Shown here: positions 62,036 to 64,000 of the stretch, one piece after another
Layout of the letters: the number at the start of each line of letters is the position of its first letter
Position numbering within the stretch: the first letter of the stretch is position 1
Assembly: GCA_036924285.1 (NCBI GenBank)
Contig: JAYKYS010000012.1
Span: 9,610,001 to 9,674,000, forward strand
From: Asterella californica
Taxonomy: Eukaryota > Streptophyta > Marchantiopsida > Marchantiales > Aytoniaceae
Reading direction: 5' to 3'
Length of the DNA stretch: 64,000 nt
Translations under genes and position numbers: made by a program
Notes under the pieces: generated by a model
Database searches by the model: none
Seen by the model: only the letters and a program-made list of their open reading frames with translations
Told to the model about the DNA's origin: nothing

Positions 62036-62335
62036 TTTCTCCCAGTTTATAGGTTTCTCCGTGGACGTTCTTGTTTCAAAGCGCTTTTTGTTTTTTGTTT
62101 CTCCAAGTTTATACGTTTCTCCGTGGACGTTCTTGTTTCAAAGCGCTTTTTGTTTTTTGTTTCTCCAAGTTTATACGTTTCTCCGTGGACGTTCTTGTTT
62201 CAAAGCGCTTTTTGTTTTTTGTTTCTCCAAGTTTATACGTTTCTCCGTGGACTTTCTTGTTTCAAAGCGCTTTTTGTTTTTTTTTCTCTCAGTTTATATG
62301 TTTCTCCGTGGGCTTTATTGTTTCATGCGTTTCGC
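62036..62335 (+). repeat. 62-bp minisatellite, about 5 copies
   Basis: GTGGACGTTC-type landmarks at 62061, 62123, 62185 and 62247 give a 62-bp period; the flanking copies are more diverged. Each unit contains GTTTCTCC twice and TTTCAAAGCG once, so it shares a motif with the preceding repeat. Because 62 is not a multiple of 3, all three + frames stay open and repeat every 62 residues. This is not evidence for a protein. Confidence 0.92.
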
Positions 62336-62830
62336 ACGTTCATAGAGTTGCACTTGGAAAAGAGTTTCAAGTTCTACATATATCATCGTATGTCAGACTC
62401 CGTTTGATCATGTGATATATATCTGAAAAACAACATCACAGAAAGCGTTGTTGGAAAACTTCAAACAATGTTCAATTTAGCTTGGAATATTTACAACTGG
62501 TATTGATTTACTTGAATGCTTAAACAAAAATGCTATAAGTTTTATTATAGATTAGATACATGAAATTAACTACAGTGCGAAGAAGAAAAGAGATTCGATT
62601 AAGGCGGGTTTCAAATAACCTATTCGGGGAGCTGCATCTCTGGTCATCCGAAAATATGGATCCTGAAATAGAACCAAAAGGTTGTGGACACGTAAAGTGA
62701 TGTCAGAAGCCTGGAGGGGTAATTCCTTACCCAACCTAGATTTCTTAAGTCACCAAAACTCGAGGAACATACGAAACCTGACAGTCACGGCAGATTTCTC
62801 GTTGTGAACAGCATAGCATGAATAGGCTAC
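62336..62830. other. Non-repetitive region, nothing recognised
   Basis: Composition changes to a more balanced GC. I see no long frame, tRNA or repeat. Confidence 0.5.
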
Positions 62831-62871
62831 ATGATTTGGTTACGGAGTAACCTGGTCAATCGCACAAGGTA

Positions 62872-63399
62872 TCAAACAGCGAATGTCCTTTCGTTGACCA
62901 AAAAGATGGGAAAAAGATGTTGGAAAAGAAGGTGCAACCTGAAAGTCAAAAACGTTTTGACAATTTCTTGGACCTGTAACTTTTTGTTGACTTCATCGTT
63001 TCGATTCGTACGATGCGTCTGCACCTTGCCACATTTCGAACAAAGTCTCCGTTCCAAGAGTGACGCTCTGCAATATAGAGGATTATTTTCCATTTCTAGA
63101 GACCTGCCTGACCGTTGGAATTTAACAACCTTTTGCTTGAAATTTACTGCTGATGCACTTGCTCTTGGGATCTTCTCAAAACCGCAGTCGATGAAACTAA
63201 CAATGAAAAGCCCCTCTTGCCATGATCTTCTTAAATCTCGGAAACAAATAGGAGCTTGCTGATATGATGTGGGGCTAAAACCGTGTTGACCATACTGTGG
63301 CGGATACATAGATGAACTACTCCAAAAGAAGCATAACACATCTCGATCAAGCGAACATGGTGTATGTGATCCCTTGCAGATTCTTCTCTGCAAATACAC
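62872..63399 (-). CDS. Hypothetical 175-codon frame, low support
   Basis: The longest uninterrupted frame at the right end; it holds a [11 protein letters not shown] stretch, but a single CxxC is not a domain. It overlaps an open + frame of 143 codons (62831-63262). No homologous family recognised, and no promoter or splice context is clear. It may be chance, or an exon of a gene running beyond the window. Confidence 0.2.
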   Translation of the reverse strand: MYLQRRICKGSHTPCSLDRDVLCFFWSSSSMYPPQYGQHGFSPTSYQQAPICFRDLRRSWQEGLFIVSFIDCGFEKIPRASASAVNFKQKVVKFQRSGRSLEMENNPLYCRASLLERRLCSKCGKVQTHRTNRNDEVNKKLQVQEIVKTFLTFRLHLLFQHLFPIFLVNERTFAV

Positions 63400-63719
63400 T
63401 GCTGTAAATCATTGCTTATTGAACATGCAAGCCTGCAATACCCCGAACCAAACTGTGACGTTATACCATATTTACAAAAGTTCCGTACCAACCCTGATTT
63501 TCCTAGCTCTCGTCCGCCATCGTCTGAAGAGTTGTGTTGATCGACAAAACTCAACTACAGCAACTAACCGGTTGACAATGTAACAGACTTTGTCCACATG
63601 TTCAACTCGATCAGAACGAAGGAATGGATAAGATGGCTGGACAAATGCCCGAATCATAACTTGGATGGAGCTGGCTTCGGCCCAGATCTTATTAGAATTT
63701 TATTCCTACATGCGTTATG
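63384..63719 (+). pseudogene. Possible decayed coding frame
   Basis: One + frame reads ...LQYPEPNCDVIPYLQKF...SSRPPSSEELC, then a TGA, a TAA about 8 codons on, and then DFVHMFNSIRTKEWIRWLDK...GAGFGPDLIRILFLHAL before a stop near 63719. The amino acid usage looks protein-like on both sides of the two stops. The family is not recognised, so this is a weak call. Confidence 0.25.
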
Positions 63720-64000
63720 AGTACTAGAAAGCTTAAGGTGCAGTCTGTTGAGGGACTAGAATTTCTTGTGGATAGAATGTTGGTAACGTTGTAAATGGGA
63801 CACTGATTCATGTGAGGACCGTGCTAGAAGGTCAGAAAAAGTTCATTCAACATCGAAAGAAGGAACGCGCGTTGACACTATTAGCACCTCAAAAAATTGA
63901 AAACTGAAATCACAGCGCAGAGCCCATGCACACGTCCGTGAAAACGTACACCTTCGTGTCAATCTATATTCTGAAAGGATACAATTATAGTGGACCTGGT
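63720..64000. other. Right end, nothing recognised
   Basis: No frame of note and no repeat seen. Confidence 0.4.

Noticed and set aside
61922..62415. Phe/Ser-rich open frames of 114-161 codons
   Set aside because: They are the same 62-bp minisatellite read in three frames.

Overview
The window is eukaryotic, AT-rich and strongly repetitive. It has two unequal parts. The sequence does not identify the species. Short spliceosomal-type introns (46 and 105 nt), a Helitron carrying an OTU domain, and large satellite DNA suggest an invertebrate animal or another small-intron eukaryote; this is inference.

Positions 1-56616 are one long tandem array that is already in progress at the left edge. A complete unit is usually 0.77-1.45 kb and has these parts in + strand order. 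(i) An AT-rich leader with a perfect 8-bp hairpin (AAACTGTT/AACAGTTT). (ii) A well conserved body of about 300 bp containing an Sm-like motif (AATTTTTG) directly followed by a 6-bp hairpin. (iii) An 85-nt tRNA-like sequence with type II geometry, A box, B box and a TTTT run just downstream. (iv) A palindromic 3' flank. (v) A variable number of 100-bp or 140-bp subrepeats. I count 52 tRNA-like copies: 46 of full or near-full length, three missing the 3' acceptor strand, two with an inverted T arm and one with a 36-nt deletion. Units are grouped into recently copied higher-order repeats with periods of 1360, 1908, 1672, 882, 1171 and 1122 bp, plus longer-range copies offset by 9814, 26810 and 50004 bp. 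Both strands of the unit are open for 60-130 codons, but these frames are the conserved repeat and antisense tRNA read as protein, so they are not annotated as genes.

At 44461-44951 the array is interrupted by 491 bp of unrelated DNA. It holds the 3' end of a coding frame, a poly(A) signal and a candidate intron, and it ends in a small palindrome.

Positions 56617 to about 61600 hold a decayed Helitron-class rolling-circle transposon on the minus strand. In its 5'-to-3' order it has a duplicated 5' exon, a 46-nt intron, an OTU-like cysteine protease domain, a Cys-pair/DUF6570-like N-terminal region, the conserved linker that follows Rep, and a PIF1-like helicase broken by stops and frameshifts. 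The HUH Rep nuclease region is deleted. Its low-coordinate end abuts the last array repeat. Minisatellites follow at 61830-62335, the second with a 62-bp period. The final 1.6 kb has a different composition and contains no gene I recognise, only a possible decayed reading frame.

The most interesting open question is whether the array body is a tandem small-RNA gene (spliced-leader or snRNA-like, with an Sm site) linked to a Pol III tRNA-like unit, or only a satellite that has absorbed such pieces.
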